Below, in pieces: positions 6,693 to 6,735 of a stretch of 6,735 bases of DNA (position 1 is its first letter; each line of letters opens with the position of its first letter). Source of the DNA: an uncultured Flavobacteriales bacterium (GTDB taxonomy: Bacteria; Bacteroidota; Bacteroidia; Flavobacteriales_D; SKUL01); the NCBI GenBank assembly GCA_937911795.1, contig CALDPJ010000173.1, positions 1-6,735 of the forward strand, in the 5' to 3' direction. The notes below the pieces were generated by a model. It had not been told where the DNA came from. It was given only the letters and a program-made list of their open reading frames with translations, and made no database searches. The translations under genes and the position numbers were made by a program.

Positions 6693-6735
6693 CACTTCGA
6701 CACTTCGATACTTCGATACTTCGATAAACTCAGTA
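6693..6735. repeat. 8-bp tandem repeat leading into a dispersed-type repeat
   Basis: Four consecutive 8-bp units are visible: CACTTCGA twice (6693-6708) and TACTTCGA twice (6709-6724), followed by TAAACTCAGTA to the window edge. The last unit plus tail reads CTTCGATAAACTCAGTA, close to the CTTCGACAAGCTCAGT-type sequence that I recall as a dispersed intergenic repeat in many bacterial genomes. The right edge is cut off, so the rest of any element lies outside the window. Confidence 0.6.

Overview
The window looks like chromosomal DNA from a Bacteroidota bacterium. The main evidence is a very large secreted protein on the minus strand that ends in a gliding-motility-associated C-terminal (type B) sorting domain, which belongs to the type IX secretion system (T9SS) found in that phylum. 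A 632-residue PurF-like enzyme of a form I know from Bacteroidota, and a promoter element matching the phylum's TAnnTTTG -7 consensus, agree with this. I cannot name a genus.

Layout, left to right. (1) 62-613, plus strand: a complete small Fic-domain protein closely resembling the self-inhibited class III Fic of Neisseria meningitidis. It looks more AT-rich than its neighbours and has a tight 6-bp hairpin just before its start codon. (2) 614-674: a short convergent gap with one weak possible terminator. (3) 675-4565, minus strand: a 1296-residue exported protein. In order it has a signal peptide, an N-terminal ENKGQW (DUF7948-type) domain, about seven SBBP-type blades that could close one beta-propeller, a PKD domain, four cysteine-paired Ig-like repeats, one more beta domain and the T9SS sorting domain. 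Its only usable start is TTG. (4) 4566-4720: a 155-bp divergent intergenic region with palindromes, a perfect 9-bp inverted repeat overlapping a predicted -7 box, and a six-codon mini-ORF whose TGA overlaps the next start codon. (5) 4721-6619, plus strand: an amidophosphoribosyltransferase-like protein with an N-terminal glutaminase domain (Cys9 behind a short propeptide) and a PRPP-binding phosphoribosyltransferase domain. (6) 6620-6735: a weak terminator candidate and an 8-bp tandem repeat running into a dispersed-repeat-like sequence at the window edge.

The three genes do not form an operon and their functions look unrelated: post-translational modification or toxin, cell-surface protein, and purine synthesis. 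I see no complete undescribed multi-gene system. The points most worth a second look are the control region in front of the PurF-like gene, the loss of the usual Fe-S ligands in that enzyme, and the probably acquired fic gene with its upstream hairpin. No tRNA, rRNA, CRISPR array or insertion sequence was recognised.
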